Source: Nitriliruptoraceae bacterium | GTDB lineage: Bacteria > Actinomycetota > Nitriliruptoria > Nitriliruptorales > Nitriliruptoraceae | DNA length: 64,000 nt | Assembly: GCA_003565155.1 (NCBI GenBank) | Contig: PXDB01000040.1 | Span: 1 to 64,000 of the forward strand | Direction of reading: 5' to 3' | In this document: piece after piece, positions 1 to 9,196 of the stretch | Layout of the letters: each line of letters begins with the position of its first letter | How positions within the stretch are numbered: the stretch's first letter is position 1 | Translations under genes and position numbers: made by a program | The notes under the pieces: model-generated | Told to the model about the DNA's origin: nothing | Databases searched by the model: none | Seen by the model: only the letters and a program-made list of their open reading frames with translations

Positions 1-138
1 AGCAGGGGTGGATACCCGGCTCCCGTGCCCCGAGTTGTGCCGTGCCACAACTCGCGGCGCGGTGGCGAGACGAGCAGGGGTGGATACCCGGCTCCCGTGC
101 CCCGAGTTGTGCCGTGCCACAACTCGCGGCGCGGTGGC
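1..138. repeat. 72-bp tandem repeat, each unit with a 30-nt hairpin
   Basis: Positions 1-66 are repeated exactly at 73-138, a 72-bp period. Each unit holds a hairpin of 12-nt arm, 6-nt loop, 12-nt arm (28-57 and 100-129). Its core GAGTTGTG pairs with CACAACTC, and one of the 12 outer pairs is mismatched. No credible ORF lies here. The array may continue left of the window. Hairpins with the same 12/6/12 geometry and a TGTG/CACA loop-proximal end occur at 52811 and 52883, so this looks like a dispersed REP-type element. Confidence 0.85.
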
Positions 139-310
139 CCGTGGGCGGGTGGCGGGTGGCGGGTGGGCATGACGCGCGGCGCGGTGGCCCGTGGGCCGGT
201 GGCGGGTGGGCGCGACGCGTGGCGCGGTGGCCCGTGGGCCGGTGACCGGCGCGTCCACAGGCCGGCGCCCGCTCGGGGACCGGCACGTCCCCGGCGGTAG
301 GCTCCCCGCC
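139..310. other. GC-rich spacer upstream of recN
   Basis: This is low-complexity DNA built from variants of gcgcggtggcccgtgggc, repeated about every 48 bp. I see no gene in it. The last 13 bases contain a TAGGCT hexamer next to the recN start. Confidence 0.6.
298..303 (+). promoter_or_regulatory. -10-like TAGGCT directly before recN
   Basis: TAGGCT fits the actinobacterial -10 pattern TANNNT. It ends 7 nt before the recN GTG, so transcription would start at or next to the start codon. There is no Shine-Dalgarno sequence, which suggests a leaderless mRNA. No clear -35 is visible. Confidence 0.45.
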
Positions 311-1987
311 GTGATCGAGGAACTGCACATCCGCGGCCTGGGCGTCATCGAGGACGCCCGCCTCAGCCTCGCCCCCGGCCTCACGGTGGTCACGGGGGAG
401 ACCGGCGCGGGCAAGACGATGCTGGTCACCGCCCTGCAGCTGCTCCTCGGCGCCCGGGCTGACAGCTCCCTGGTCCGCACCGGCGCGCCGGCCGCCAGCG
501 TGGACGCGGTGGTGATGCCCCGGCCGCCGGAGGCCGACGACCACCTCGGTGCCGCCGTGGAGCCGTTGATCGTGGCGCGCGAGCTGCCCGCCGACGGCCG
601 TTCGCGGGCCCGGCTCGACGGGCGTCCCGTGCCGGTGTCGGCCCTGGCGGAGGTGCTCGGCCCCCACGTGGAGGTCCACGCCCAGCACGAGCACGTCCGC
701 CTGTCACGTCCCGAGGTGCAGCGCCACCTCCTCGACCGCTACGCCGGTGACCCGCACGCCCGGTCCCTGGAGGCCTACCGCGCGGCCTACGAGCGGTGGC
801 GGGAGCTGTCCGCGCGCCACACCCGGTTGCAGGAGGACGCCCGGGAACGGGCCCGCGAGCTCGATCGGCTGCGGTTCGAGGTGGAGGAGATCGACGCCGC
901 CGCGCTCGACGTGGAGGCCGACGCGCACCTGCCGGCGGCCATCGACCGCCTCGCCCACGCGGAGGCGATCCAGCAGGCCGCCGTGGAGGCCAGCGTCGCG
1001 CTGTCCAGCGACCACGCGGGTGAGGCGGTCGGGGTCGCCGTGGCCGCGCTGCGCCGCATCGAGGTGGAGGACGCGGAGCTCACCGCGCTGACCGACCGGG
1101 CGGTGGCCCTCGCGGAGGAGCTCCGGGCGCTGAGCGCCGATGTCCGCGACCTCGGCGAGGCGATCGACGCCGACCCCGCGGCCCTCGCGGAGCTCCAGGA
1201 ACGCCAGCACCTGCTCGCCACGCTGCAACGCAAGTACGGCTCGCACGTGGCCGACGTGCTCGCCTACGCCGACGAGGCCCGCGCCCGCCTGACCGAGCTT
1301 GAGGCAGACGAGGCTGACGCCGGGACCCTCGCGCAGCAGGTGCAGGAGGCCGAGCAGGCCCTGCGCGCAGCGGCCGGCGACGTGCACCGTGGGCGCACCA
1401 CCGCCGCCGAGCGGCTCGCCGAGGTGGTGGACGCCCACCTCGCCGACCTCGGGATGCCCCACGCCCGCTTCGCCGTGGAGGTCGAGCGGCTCACCGACCA
1501 GCCACCGGCGGCGCACGGCACGGACAGGATCACCTACGTGCTCGCCGCCAACCCCGGCGAGCCGCCCCGCCCCCTCGCCCAGGCGGCGTCCGGGGGCGAA
1601 CGCTCGAGGGTCTCCCTCGCGATCGAGGTGGCCCTGGCCGATGTCGATGACGCCAGCGTGCTGGTCTTCGACGAGGTGGACGCCGGCATCGGCGGCGCCA
1701 CAGCGCTGCAGGTGGGGGAGAAGCTCGCACGGCTCGCCGCGGGGGAACGTGACCGGCAGGTGCTGTGCGTCACCCACCTCGCCCAGCTCGCGGCGTTCGC
1801 CGACGTCCACCACGTGGTGGAGAAGGGGGTGTCCGGTGGGCGCACGGTCACCACGTCCCGCCGCGTCGCCGAGGACGACCGCGTCGGGGAGCTGGCGCGG
1901 ATGCTCGGCGGTGATGCCACCGCTGACGCCGGACGCGAGCACGCCCGGGAGCTGCTGACCACGGCACAGCAGCGCCGCGCCGGCTGA
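311..1987 (+). CDS. recN: DNA repair ATPase RecN
   Basis: RecN is an SMC-like ATPase that holds broken DNA ends together during recombinational repair. The 558-aa length matches the family (about 550). The Walker A motif GETGAGKT is at residues 29-36. A long alpha-helical, Glu/Arg/Ala-rich coiled-coil middle follows. The ABC signature ASGGERSR lies near residue 425 and Walker [14 protein letters not shown] near 450. I chose the GTG at 311 because the conserved RecN N-terminus ([15 protein letters not shown]) begins there; upstream codons read through repeat DNA. The -10-like hexamer 7 nt upstream suggests a leaderless transcript. It sits before pyrG, as in other actinobacteria. Confidence 0.95.
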   Translation: MIEELHIRGLGVIEDARLSLAPGLTVVTGETGAGKTMLVTALQLLLGARADSSLVRTGAPAASVDAVVMPRPPEADDHLGAAVEPLIVARELPADGRSRARLDGRPVPVSALAEVLGPHVEVHAQHEHVRLSRPEVQRHLLDRYAGDPHARSLEAYRAAYERWRELSARHTRLQEDARERARELDRLRFEVEEIDAAALDVEADAHLPAAIDRLAHAEAIQQAAVEASVALSSDHAGEAVGVAVAALRRIEVEDAELTALTDRAVALAEELRALSADVRDLGEAIDADPAALAELQERQHLLATLQRKYGSHVADVLAYADEARARLTELEADEADAGTLAQQVQEAEQALRAAAGDVHRGRTTAAERLAEVVDAHLADLGMPHARFAVEVERLTDQPPAAHGTDRITYVLAANPGEPPRPLAQAASGGERSRVSLAIEVALADVDDASVLVFDEVDAGIGGATALQVGEKLARLAAGERDRQVLCVTHLAQLAAFADVHHVVEKGVSGGRTVTTSRRVAEDDRVGELARMLGGDATADAGREHARELLTTAQQRRAG

Positions 1988-2054
1988 GACGCTGCTCCAG
2001 CCGGGGCGGCGAAGGTGCCGTCGTCGCGTCAGGGGCCGACCCCGTAGCGGGACG

Positions 2055-2109
2055 TTGGTCGCGGCACACGGGGACGCTACGGTCGGGCGGACCGCACACG
2101 GCGGTCCGT
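2055..2109 (+). promoter_or_regulatory. Promoter and leader hairpin of the pyrG operon
   Basis: TTGGTC (2055-2060) and TACGGT (2078-2083) are separated by exactly 17 bp, a good sigma-70-type promoter. The predicted start near 2090 falls in a hairpin (GGACCG 2089-2094, CGGTCC 2102-2107, 7-nt loop), so the roughly 100-nt leader would begin with a stem-loop. A role in nucleotide-dependent control is possible but not shown. Confidence 0.6.
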
Positions 2110-2189
2110 GCCGGAGGGGACCGACCCGGAGGTCGCTCCAGGGATCGTGGCCCGCTCCTGCCCAGTCGCGTACCCGCGAAGGAGCGTTC

Positions 2190-3968
2190 GTGTCGGAGGA
2201 ACGGCGAGTCCGCTACATCTTCGTCACCGGGGGGGTGTCCTCCGCGCTCGGCAAGGGGATCACCGCCGCCTCGCTCGGCCGGCTGCTGAAGGCCCGGGGC
2301 CTCAAGGTGACCCTGCAGAAGCTCGACCCCTACCTCAACGTCGACCCGGGCACGATGAACCCCTTCGAGCACGGGGAGGTGTTCGTCACCGAGGACGGTG
2401 GGGAGACCGACCTCGACCTGGGGCACTACGAGCGGTTCATCGACGAGAACCTGCACCGCGGCTCCAGCGTGTCCTCGGGCCAGATCTGGCAGTCGGTGAT
2501 CGACAAGGAGCGGCGCGGCGACTACCTGGGCAAGACCGTCCAGGTGATCCCGCACATCACCGACGAGATCAAGGACCGCGTCCGCGCCGTCGCCCACGAC
2601 GCCGACGCCGACGTGGTCATCGTCGAGGTCGGCGGCACGGTGGGTGATATCGAGGGTCTGCCCTTCCTCGAGGCGATCCGCCAGTTCCGCGCCGAGGTGG
2701 GCCGCGACAACCTGCTCTACGTCCACTGCGCCCTCGTGCCCTTCATCGCCGCCTCGGGGGAGCTGAAGACCAAGCCCGCCCAGCACTCCGTACGGGAGCT
2801 GCGCTCCATCGGTATCCAGCCCGATGTGCTGGTGCTGCGCAGCGACCGGCCGCTGGATGAGGAGCTGCGCCGCAAGGTCGCGATGCAGTGCGACGTCGAC
2901 CTCGAGGCCGTGATCGCCGCGGTGGACGCCCCCTCGCTCTACCAGGTGCCCCTGCTGCTGCGCGACGAGGGCCTCGACGCGGTGGTCGTGCGCCGGCTAC
3001 GCCTCCCGGAGGTGGAGCCCGACCTCTCGGAGTGGGAGCGGCTGGTGGAGCGGGTCCACGCCGCCCGTGACCGGGTCACCGTCGCCATCGTCGGCAAGTA
3101 CGTGGATCTGCCCGACGCCTACCTGTCGGTGGTGGAGGCGCTGCGCCACGGCGGCCTCGACGCCGGCATCGACGTGGGCCTGCGCTGGATCGCCTCCGAC
3201 GACCTCGCCGGGCCGGAGCACGCCACCGCGGCCGAGGTGGAGGACCGCGTGCAGCGGCTGCTGTCCGGCGTCGACGGGGTGCTGGTCCCCGGCGGGTTCG
3301 GTATCCGCGGGGTGGAGGGAAAGATCGCGGCGATCCGCTGGGCACGCCGCCACCAGGTGCCCTTCCTCGGTCTGTGCCTGGGGTTGCAGTCCGCGGTGAT
3401 CGAGTACGCCCGGGCGGAAGCCGAGCTCGAGGGTGCCCACTCCGCGGAGTTCGACGAGGGGTGCGCCCACCCGGTGATCGACCTGATGCCGGATCAGCGC
3501 GACGTCACGAGCAAGGGTGGGACGATGCGGCTCGGCACCTACGCGGCCCGGCTCGCGGAGGGCTCGGTCGTCCGCAGGCTGTACGGCGACGAGCCGGTCG
3601 TCACCGAACGGCACCGGCACCGCTACGAGGTGAGCAACCGCTACCGCGGCCAGCTGGAGGCGGCGGGGCTCCGGTTCCCGGGGCTGTCACCCGACGAGCG
3701 CCTGGTCGAGTTCATCGAGCTCCCCGACCACCCCTTCTTCGTCGCGACCCAGGCCCACCCGGAGCTCAAGTCCCGGCCGAACCGGCCGCACCCGCTGTTC
3801 CTGGGCTTCGTCCGCGCGGCCCTGCAACACCAGCGTGAGGCGTCGGGTCGGCTGCCCGTGGAGCTCGACGAGCCGACCGCCGGTGAGCTGGACGCCGCCA
3901 CCCTCGTCGAGGTGCCGGACGGGGTCGCCGCCGACGCCACCCGCGCCCCCCTGGGAGGTCAGGCATGA
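2190..3968 (+). CDS. pyrG: CTP synthase
   Basis: It makes CTP from UTP, ATP and glutamine in the cytosol. The 592-aa protein has an N-terminal synthetase domain starting [16 protein letters not shown], a P-loop-like nucleotide-binding region. The C-terminal class I glutaminase domain has nucleophile Cys396 in GLCLGLQ and the His-Glu pair in HPELKSRP near residues 523-525. It is somewhat longer than E. coli PyrG (545) because of a low-complexity C-terminal tail. The GTG at 2190 has GAAGGAG 5-6 nt upstream and places the start at the family N-terminus. Its stop overlaps the next start (ATGA), so the two are probably translationally coupled. Confidence 0.97.
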   Translation: MSEERRVRYIFVTGGVSSALGKGITAASLGRLLKARGLKVTLQKLDPYLNVDPGTMNPFEHGEVFVTEDGGETDLDLGHYERFIDENLHRGSSVSSGQIWQSVIDKERRGDYLGKTVQVIPHITDEIKDRVRAVAHDADADVVIVEVGGTVGDIEGLPFLEAIRQFRAEVGRDNLLYVHCALVPFIAASGELKTKPAQHSVRELRSIGIQPDVLVLRSDRPLDEELRRKVAMQCDVDLEAVIAAVDAPSLYQVPLLLRDEGLDAVVVRRLRLPEVEPDLSEWERLVERVHAARDRVTVAIVGKYVDLPDAYLSVVEALRHGGLDAGIDVGLRWIASDDLAGPEHATAAEVEDRVQRLLSGVDGVLVPGGFGIRGVEGKIAAIRWARRHQVPFLGLCLGLQSAVIEYARAEAELEGAHSAEFDEGCAHPVIDLMPDQRDVTSKGGTMRLGTYAARLAEGSVVRRLYGDEPVVTERHRHRYEVSNRYRGQLEAAGLRFPGLSPDERLVEFIELPDHPFFVATQAHPELKSRPNRPHPLFLGFVRAALQHQREASGRLPVELDEPTAGELDAATLVEVPDGVAADATRAPLGGQA

Positions 3969-4522
3969 GCGCCGCCTGGTTCGAGACCGTCGACAGCCGC
4001 CAGGCCTATCGGGGCTTCTCCTCGGTCCGCGTCGACCGGGTCCGTACGCCCGACGGGGACGAGGTCGAACGCGAGGTGGTGGAGCGGCCCGCCGCCGTCG
4101 CGGTGGTCCCGATCGCCCCTGACGACCGCGTCCTCCTGCTGCACCAGTACCGCCAGCCGGTCGGCCGGCCGCTGATCGAGCTGCCCGCCGGGCTGATGGA
4201 CGTCGCGGGCGAGGACGACCCTGCCGACACCGCCCAGCGCGAGCTGATCGAGGAGCTCGGCATGAAGGCCGGCTCCCTGACCGCGCTGACGCGGTTCTGG
4301 AACTCCGCCGGCTGGACCGACGAGGTGACCCACCTCTACCTCGGCCGGGAGTTGCAACCGGCTGACGCGCCCGAAGGGTTCGTCGCCAAGGCCGAGGAGG
4401 CGCACCTCGAGGTGGTCTCCCTGCTGCTGGAGGATGCGGTGGCCGCGGTCCGCGACGGGGAGATCACCGACGCCAAGACCGTGGTCGGCCTGCTGCTCGC
4501 CCACCGCCACCTGCAGGGGTGA
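3965..4522 (+). CDS. NUDIX hydrolase, ADP-ribose pyrophosphatase type
   Basis: It probably hydrolyses ADP-ribose or a related nucleoside diphosphate-linked sugar. The 185-aa protein has the ADP-ribose pyrophosphatase pattern: ELPAGLMDV followed by the Nudix core RELIEELG around residues 75-103, whose acidic residues bind metal. The spacing before REL is about one residue longer than the textbook Nudix box. The ATG overlaps the pyrG stop, with GGAGG about 6 nt upstream, and its own stop overlaps xerD. The same gene lies between pyrG and xerD in Mycobacterium, which supports the assignment but not the exact substrate. Confidence 0.9.
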   Translation: MSAAWFETVDSRQAYRGFSSVRVDRVRTPDGDEVEREVVERPAAVAVVPIAPDDRVLLLHQYRQPVGRPLIELPAGLMDVAGEDDPADTAQRELIEELGMKAGSLTALTRFWNSAGWTDEVTHLYLGRELQPADAPEGFVAKAEEAHLEVVSLLLEDAVAAVRDGEITDAKTVVGLLLAHRHLQG

Positions 4523-5478
4523 GCGGCGACGCCGAGGTGGACGGCGACGGTCACGCCACGCCGGAGCCGGAGCTGCCGCACCGTGCTGCCTACCTCGCCC
4601 ACCTCGCCGTCGAACGGGGTCTCGCGGACAACACCCTGCGCGCCTACGCCCGTGACCTGGCGGTCTACGCCCGCTACCTCGATGCGGTCGGCATCACCGA
4701 CCCCACCGAGGTCGCGCCCGAGGACCTCGACGCCTACCTCGTGTGGTTGCGGGAGCAGCGCACCGGTCGGGGGGACCGACCCTACGCGCCCAGCAGCCTT
4801 GCCCGGCTCGTGGTCGCCGTGCGCGGCTACCACCGGTTCCTGCGCAACGACGGTCTCGCCACCGATGACCCGAGCGCGCAGCTGCCTACCCCGCGGACCG
4901 CGCGTCCCCTGCCCAAGGCGTTGTCGGTCGCCGAGGTGGAGCGGCTGCTGACCTCCCCCACCGGTGACGGACCTCTGGTGCGCCGGGACCGGGCGCTCCT
5001 CGAGCTGTTGTACAGCGCGGGGCTGCGGATCTCCGAGCTGGTGGGCCTCGACGTCGACGACCTCGACGCGGTCGAGCGGCTGGTCCGGGTCCGGGGCAAA
5101 GGCGACGTGCAGCGGCTCGTGCCCTTCGGCGAGCCGGCGGCCGAGGCGCTGGATGCCTGGCTGGTCCAGGGACGGCCAGGACTGCACGCACAGGGGCCGG
5201 CGGTGTTCTTGAACGCCCGTGGCGGTCGGTTGACCCGGCAGGGCGCGTGGAAGCTGATCAGGGCCCACGCGCAGCGTGTCGAGCTCGGAGAGCGCGTCTC
5301 GCCCCACACCCTGCGGCACAGCTTCGCCACCCATCTGCTCGACGGTGGCGCGGACGTGCGGGTGGTGCAGGAGCTGCTGGGACACGCCAGCGTCACGACC
5401 ACGCAGGTCTACACCCTGGTCAGCCGTCAGGCGTTGGCCGAGGTGTACCGTCGCACGCACCCGCGATCAGGGGCATGA
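4519..5478 (+). CDS. xerD: Tyrosine recombinase XerD
   Basis: This site-specific recombinase resolves chromosome dimers at dif. The 319-aa protein has an N-terminal SAM-like core-binding domain (about 20-110) and a C-terminal catalytic domain. The expected active-site residues are visible: Arg170 (GLRISEL), Lys194 (RGKGDVQ), His263 and Arg266 (HTLRH), His289 (LLGHAS) and nucleophile Tyr298 (QVYTLV). The GTG start overlaps the NUDIX stop (GTGA). Location after pyrG-NUDIX matches other actinobacteria and favours XerD over a phage integrase. In Mycobacterium a ParA-like gene follows in this neighbourhood before scpA; here deoA and the MoxR cluster occupy the interval. Confidence 0.93.
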   Translation: MSGDAEVDGDGHATPEPELPHRAAYLAHLAVERGLADNTLRAYARDLAVYARYLDAVGITDPTEVAPEDLDAYLVWLREQRTGRGDRPYAPSSLARLVVAVRGYHRFLRNDGLATDDPSAQLPTPRTARPLPKALSVAEVERLLTSPTGDGPLVRRDRALLELLYSAGLRISELVGLDVDDLDAVERLVRVRGKGDVQRLVPFGEPAAEALDAWLVQGRPGLHAQGPAVFLNARGGRLTRQGAWKLIRAHAQRVELGERVSPHTLRHSFATHLLDGGADVRVVQELLGHASVTTTQVYTLVSRQALAEVYRRTHPRSGA

Positions 5479-5513
5479 GCCTCGGGCGGCGGGACACGAC
5501 AGCGGGAGTGGTG

Positions 5514-6875
5514 ATGACGGTGGCGCAGGGGGACGGGGCGGCGACGGGGACATCGGCGCGCCAGCGGCCGCTCGAGGTCCCCGTGCTCATCGCCCGCAAG
5601 CGCGACGGTGGTGCGTTGTCCGCCGACGAGCTGCGTGAGCTGATGGACGCCTACCTCGACGGCGAGGTGGACGACGCGCAGATGGCGGCGCTGCTGATGG
5701 CCGGGGTGCTCCGGGGCTTCACCGACGAGGAGGCCATCGCGCTGACCGACGTCCTGCTGGCGTCCGGGGAGGTCGTCGACCTCTCCGCCCTGCCCGGCCC
5801 GACGGTCGACAAGCACTCCACGGGCGGGGTGGGGGACACCACCACCCTGATCGTCGCACCGATGCTGGCGGCCGCCGGCTGCCAGCTCGCCAAGCTGTCC
5901 GGTCGCGGGCTCGGCCACACCGGCGGCACCCTCGACAAGCTGGAGGCCATCCCCGGGTTCCGGGTCGACCTCACTGCCCAGGAGCTGACCGATCAGGTGG
6001 CCGAGGTCGGGTTGGCGATCGCCGCCGCGACCGGTGATCTCGTGCCCGCCGACAAGCGGCTGTACGCCCTGCGCGACGTCACCGCCACCGTGGCCTCCAC
6101 GGCACTGATCGCGTCCAGCGTGATGAGCAAGAAGCTGGCGGGCGGCGCGCACCACGTGCTGCTCGACGTCAAGGTCGGTGACGGTGCCTTCCTGCGGGCA
6201 CCGCAGGAGGCGCACGCCCTGGCCGAGCTGTGTGTGCGCATCGGGACAGCCCGTGGGCGGCGCACGGCAGCGCTGGTCACGGACATGTCCCAGCCGCTCA
6301 GCGATGCCATCGGCAACGCGCTGGAGGTCGGTGCCGCGATCGAGGTACTGGCCGGCACGCGTGGTGGTCGCCTGCGCGAGCTCAGCCTGCAGCTCACCGC
6401 CGCAGCCCTGGAGCTGACAGGCCGGTCCCCGGCCGCGGCGGCCGCTGCCTCGGCGCAGGTGCTCGACAGCGGTGCGGCGCTGGAACGCTTCCGTGCCCTC
6501 GTGATCGCACAGGGCGGGGATCCCCGGGTCGTGGACGACCCCTGGGGGCTGCTACCGCGGGCGCCGGTGGTGGCCGAGTGGCGGCCCGGCCCGGGGCACG
6601 TGACCGTGACCGGGTGCCAGCGCCTCGGAGAGCTGGCCGGGCGCCTGGGCGCGGGCCGTTCCCGGGCGGGGGACGCCCTGGACCTGGCGGTCGGGCTGGA
6701 GTTGCTGGTGCGCACCGGCGACGAGGTCGCGGACGGCGAGGTGGCCGCGCGGGTCCACGCGCGCAGCCAGGACGCGGCCGACGCGGTGCTCGCCGAGCTC
6801 GCTGGGGTGGTGTCCGTGGGGTCGGAGCCGGTCGCGGCCCCACGGCTGGAACACGGCCGTGTTGGGCTCGGTTGA
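5514..6875 (+). CDS. deoA: Thymidine / pyrimidine-nucleoside phosphorylase
   Basis: It cleaves thymidine or related pyrimidine nucleosides with phosphate, giving the base and (deoxy)ribose 1-phosphate, a salvage reaction. The 453-aa product (E. coli DeoA 440) begins its conserved part at VPVLIARKRDGG. The phosphate-binding KHSTGGVGD is near residue 100 and the family signature SGRGLGHTGGTLDKLE near 129-144. I chose the ATG at 5514 because GGAG lies 5 nt upstream. An in-frame ATG at 5475 overlaps the xerD stop (ATGA) and would add 13 residues; either is possible. It is the last gene of the pyrG run. Substrate preference cannot be read from the sequence. Confidence 0.9.
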   Translation: MTVAQGDGAATGTSARQRPLEVPVLIARKRDGGALSADELRELMDAYLDGEVDDAQMAALLMAGVLRGFTDEEAIALTDVLLASGEVVDLSALPGPTVDKHSTGGVGDTTTLIVAPMLAAAGCQLAKLSGRGLGHTGGTLDKLEAIPGFRVDLTAQELTDQVAEVGLAIAAATGDLVPADKRLYALRDVTATVASTALIASSVMSKKLAGGAHHVLLDVKVGDGAFLRAPQEAHALAELCVRIGTARGRRTAALVTDMSQPLSDAIGNALEVGAAIEVLAGTRGGRLRELSLQLTAAALELTGRSPAAAAAASAQVLDSGAALERFRALVIAQGGDPRVVDDPWGLLPRAPVVAEWRPGPGHVTVTGCQRLGELAGRLGAGRSRAGDALDLAVGLELLVRTGDEVADGEVAARVHARSQDAADAVLAELAGVVSVGSEPVAAPRLEHGRVGLG

Positions 6876-7568
6876 CCGGGTGACGGGGCGGGCCGGGACC
6901 ACCCGACGCGCGCTGCCGCGCGGGCTCCCGGCCGCCTGGCTGCCTGGCCGCATCGCCTGCCCGGCTGCCTGGCTGCCTGGCCGTGCGCCTGGCCGGGCCG
7001 CCTGGCCGTGCGCATGCCCGGCCGCCCGGCTGCCTGGCCGTGCGCGAAGGTTTGCAGCGAAGCGACCGTGGGGAGGTCGCTCGGCTGCACCGCCTGGCAG
7101 TGCGCCTGCCCGGCCGCCCGGCTGCCTGGCCGTGCGCGAAGGTTTGCAGCGAAGCGACCGTGGGGAGGTCGCTCGGCTGCACGGCCTGGTCGCGCGCCTG
7201 CCCGGCCGCCGGGCCGGGTCCGGGGTCAGCGGCGGCGCACGGCTCCGCGGCGCACGACCGGGGCCCGCCGGGCCGGACCCGCCGCGACCACGGACACGTT
7301 GGGGGCCGGCAGCAGGGCGGACCGCCGCTCCGGACGCGCGCGTCCTCGCTACCGTCCGTCCTTCGTCGGGCCGGCTCGGCTCCTGAGCGGGGTCCAGCCC
7401 GGGCGCCGCCCGGTGCGTCGCCCGTGCGGGGAGCCGGAACGGCCCCCTCCCGACGGCCGTCGTTGGCGCCGGTGCCGTCTCGCGCCCCCGCGACACTACC
7501 CAGCACCACCCTGCGACCGGTCGACGCCGGCACCATCGTCCCAACAGCCCGCAGCCTGAGGAGCCCCG
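6876..7568. other. 693-bp non-coding region with iterated GC-rich words and two 42-nt structured elements
   Basis: No plausible gene: open frames here are simple translations of repeated gcctggccgtgcgc-like words. The left part (6910-7050) is degenerate short repeats. The middle holds a 75-bp direct repeat described separately. The right part carries a TACCGT hexamer (7350-7355) that could be the -10 of the downstream membrane-protein operon. Confidence 0.6.
7016..7182. repeat. 75-bp direct repeat carrying the 42-nt hairpin element (copies A1, A2)
   Basis: 7016-7090 and 7108-7182 are identical over 75 bp (period 92). Each copy ends with a 42-nt element (7049-7090 and 7141-7182) of the form GGTTTGCAGC, 5 nt, GACC, 7 nt, GGTC, 5 nt, GCTGCAC. 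The outer stem is TGCAGC/GCTGCA. The inner stem here is seven pairs, AGCGACC/GGTCGCT. Three diverged copies with compensatory changes lie at 33687-34032. Confidence 0.85.
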
Positions 7569-8555
7569 GTGGCCCAGACACCCACGGCCGGCACGCCGGC
7601 GCGTTCGGCGCCCGGTGCGGCGCCGATGCCCTTCGGTGGGCGGCTCCTGCCGCTGCGACGCCTGACGGTCGCCGATGTGCTGGATGGCGCCTACCGCCTG
7701 TTCCGCGCGGTCCTCGGCCCGGCGGTGGTGCTGGTGCTGGTGATCATGGGCCCGCTGCTGCTGCTCACGAACCTGATCCTCGACCGGGTCGCTCCCGGCG
7801 TGGTCGGCGGTGGCATCACCGGTCTGATCGACGTCGATCCCACGGCCGCCGCGGGTTCCGAGGTGGCGTTGCTCGGCACCACCCTGGCCAGCGGCCTGCT
7901 CGGGACCGTGCTCTCCCTGATCGCTGCCGCCGCCGTCACCGCGATGGTGCTCGCGGTCGACCGGGGGGAGGACGCGGGGCTCGGAGCCTCGGTGCGCACC
8001 GGGATACGGGTGCTGTTCAGCGTGCTGGTCGCTTCCATCCTTCTGACCATCCTCGGTGTCGCGCTGTTCATCGGTGTCGTCATCGCCAGCGTGATCCTGC
8101 TGGTCGTACCGATCCTCGGGGCGATCCTGTTCGTGGTCGTCCTCCTGCTCCTGGTCGCCGCCACCGCCGGCTTCCTCGGGCTGCTGTCCCTGGTGGTGCC
8201 TGTCGCCGTCGTCGAGCGCACGGGCCCGATCGCCACCCTGTCCCGCGCCCTGTGGGTGTTCTCCCGCGCGCCGGTGCGCATCGTGTGGATCAGCCTGCTC
8301 GTTGCGGTGGTGGTCGCCATCCTGTCGGTGGCGATCCAGCTGCCCACCCTGCTGGTCTCCGAGGTGGTGGCCACCGCGGGCTGGGCGATCGAGTCGGTCG
8401 GTGAGGTTGCGGGGCAGCTGCTCAGCGTCCCGGTCTCCGCCGCCGCGGCGCTGCTCGTCTACCTCGACGTGCGGGTGCGGGTCGAGGGGCTCGACCTGCG
8501 GGTACGTGCGCGTGACCTCCAGCAGGGCGGAACGGCCGTGCCGGGGTCACGGTGA
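7569..8555 (+). CDS. Multi-pass membrane protein resembling the GDPD membrane domain
   Basis: This 328-aa integral membrane protein has unknown biochemical role. After a Pro/Ala-rich N-terminus it shows the phrase LPLRRLTVADVLDGAYRLFR, close to the start of actinobacterial glycerophosphodiester phosphodiesterase membrane-domain proteins. About six long hydrophobic segments rich in Val, Leu and Ala follow. No catalytic GDPD domain is present, so it is not an enzyme of that type. The GTG at 7569 has GAGGAG 5 nt upstream. It heads a run of overlapping genes (DUF4129, DUF4350, MoxR, DUF58), a linkage often seen in actinobacteria, so it probably works at the membrane with them. Confidence 0.75.
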   Translation: MAQTPTAGTPARSAPGAAPMPFGGRLLPLRRLTVADVLDGAYRLFRAVLGPAVVLVLVIMGPLLLLTNLILDRVAPGVVGGGITGLIDVDPTAAAGSEVALLGTTLASGLLGTVLSLIAAAAVTAMVLAVDRGEDAGLGASVRTGIRVLFSVLVASILLTILGVALFIGVVIASVILLVVPILGAILFVVVLLLLVAATAGFLGLLSLVVPVAVVERTGPIATLSRALWVFSRAPVRIVWISLLVAVVVAILSVAIQLPTLLVSEVVATAGWAIESVGEVAGQLLSVPVSAAAALLVYLDVRVRVEGLDLRVRARDLQQGGTAVPGSR

Positions 8556-9196
8556 ACGGCGACGGGAACGGACTGGTCCACGAGCCCGGGCAGGTGCGCG
8601 ACCTGGCCCGCAGCATCCTGTCCGAGCGCCCCTACGCCGACCTGGAGCCCGGCCCGCTTCGGCGCGCCCTCCAGCAGGTGCTGGACGCGATCGGCGATGT
8701 GCTCGGCAACGCTCTGGGTGCCGTGGCCAGCGTCCCGGGTGTGGCCTGGCTGATCGCGGGGCTGGGCCTGCTCCTGCTGGGCCTGGTCGTGTGGCGTGCC
8801 ACGCGGGGGGCCACGTTGGGTCGTGGACAGGACGTGGCGGTCCCGCCGGCAGCGAGCGAGCGTGCCGCGGCCGCCTGGGCCGCCGACGCCGATCGTCTCG
8901 CCGCCGCCGGGGACCTCGAGGCGGCCCTGCGGGCCCGCTACGTCGCTGCGGTGGTCACCCTCATCGAGCAGGGGGTCATCGAGGAGGTCCCGGGGCGGAC
9001 CATCCGGGAGCTCGACCGCGAGCTGGCGCGACGCGCGCCCACCGTCGGTGGCGAGATGGCGCACGTCGGCGACCGGGTCGAGGCCGTGGTCTTCGGCGAC
9101 CTGCCCGCCGAAGCCGCCGACCTGGACGTGGCGGCGGTGGCGTTGCGCGCCGCAGCCGCGCATCGTCCCGTGGTCGAGGTCGGGGACCGGGCGTGA
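8552..9196 (+). CDS. DUF4129 domain membrane protein
   Basis: This 214-aa protein has one transmembrane helix (about residues 58-83, GVAWLIAGLGLLLLGLVVW). A cytosolic alpha-helical DUF4129-type domain follows, recognisable from AADADRLAAAGDLEAALRARY and RTIRELDRELARR. DUF4129 domains are commonly linked to transglutaminase-like proteins and to MoxR/DUF58 clusters; their function is unknown. The GTG overlaps the upstream stop, and its stop overlaps the DUF4350 gene, so translation is probably coupled. Confidence 0.75.
   Translation: MNGDGNGLVHEPGQVRDLARSILSERPYADLEPGPLRRALQQVLDAIGDVLGNALGAVASVPGVAWLIAGLGLLLLGLVVWRATRGATLGRGQDVAVPPAASERAAAAWAADADRLAAAGDLEAALRARYVAAVVTLIEQGVIEEVPGRTIRELDRELARRAPTVGGEMAHVGDRVEAVVFGDLPAEAADLDVAAVALRAAAAHRPVVEVGDRA

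Noticed and set aside
28-57. CRP-type operator (TGTGA-N6-TCACA)
   Set aside because: The spacing between GTG and CAC is 6, not 8, and the arms continue as a long hairpin.
704-1942. A 412-codon open frame on the minus strand of recN
   Set aside because: It is antisense to a clear RecN and its translation is an anticodon mirror of high-GC codon use with no family features.
6394-7581. Long minus-strand frames across the deoA end and the 6876-7568 gap
   Set aside because: They translate iterated GC-rich words and the hairpin repeat; they also oppose deoA.
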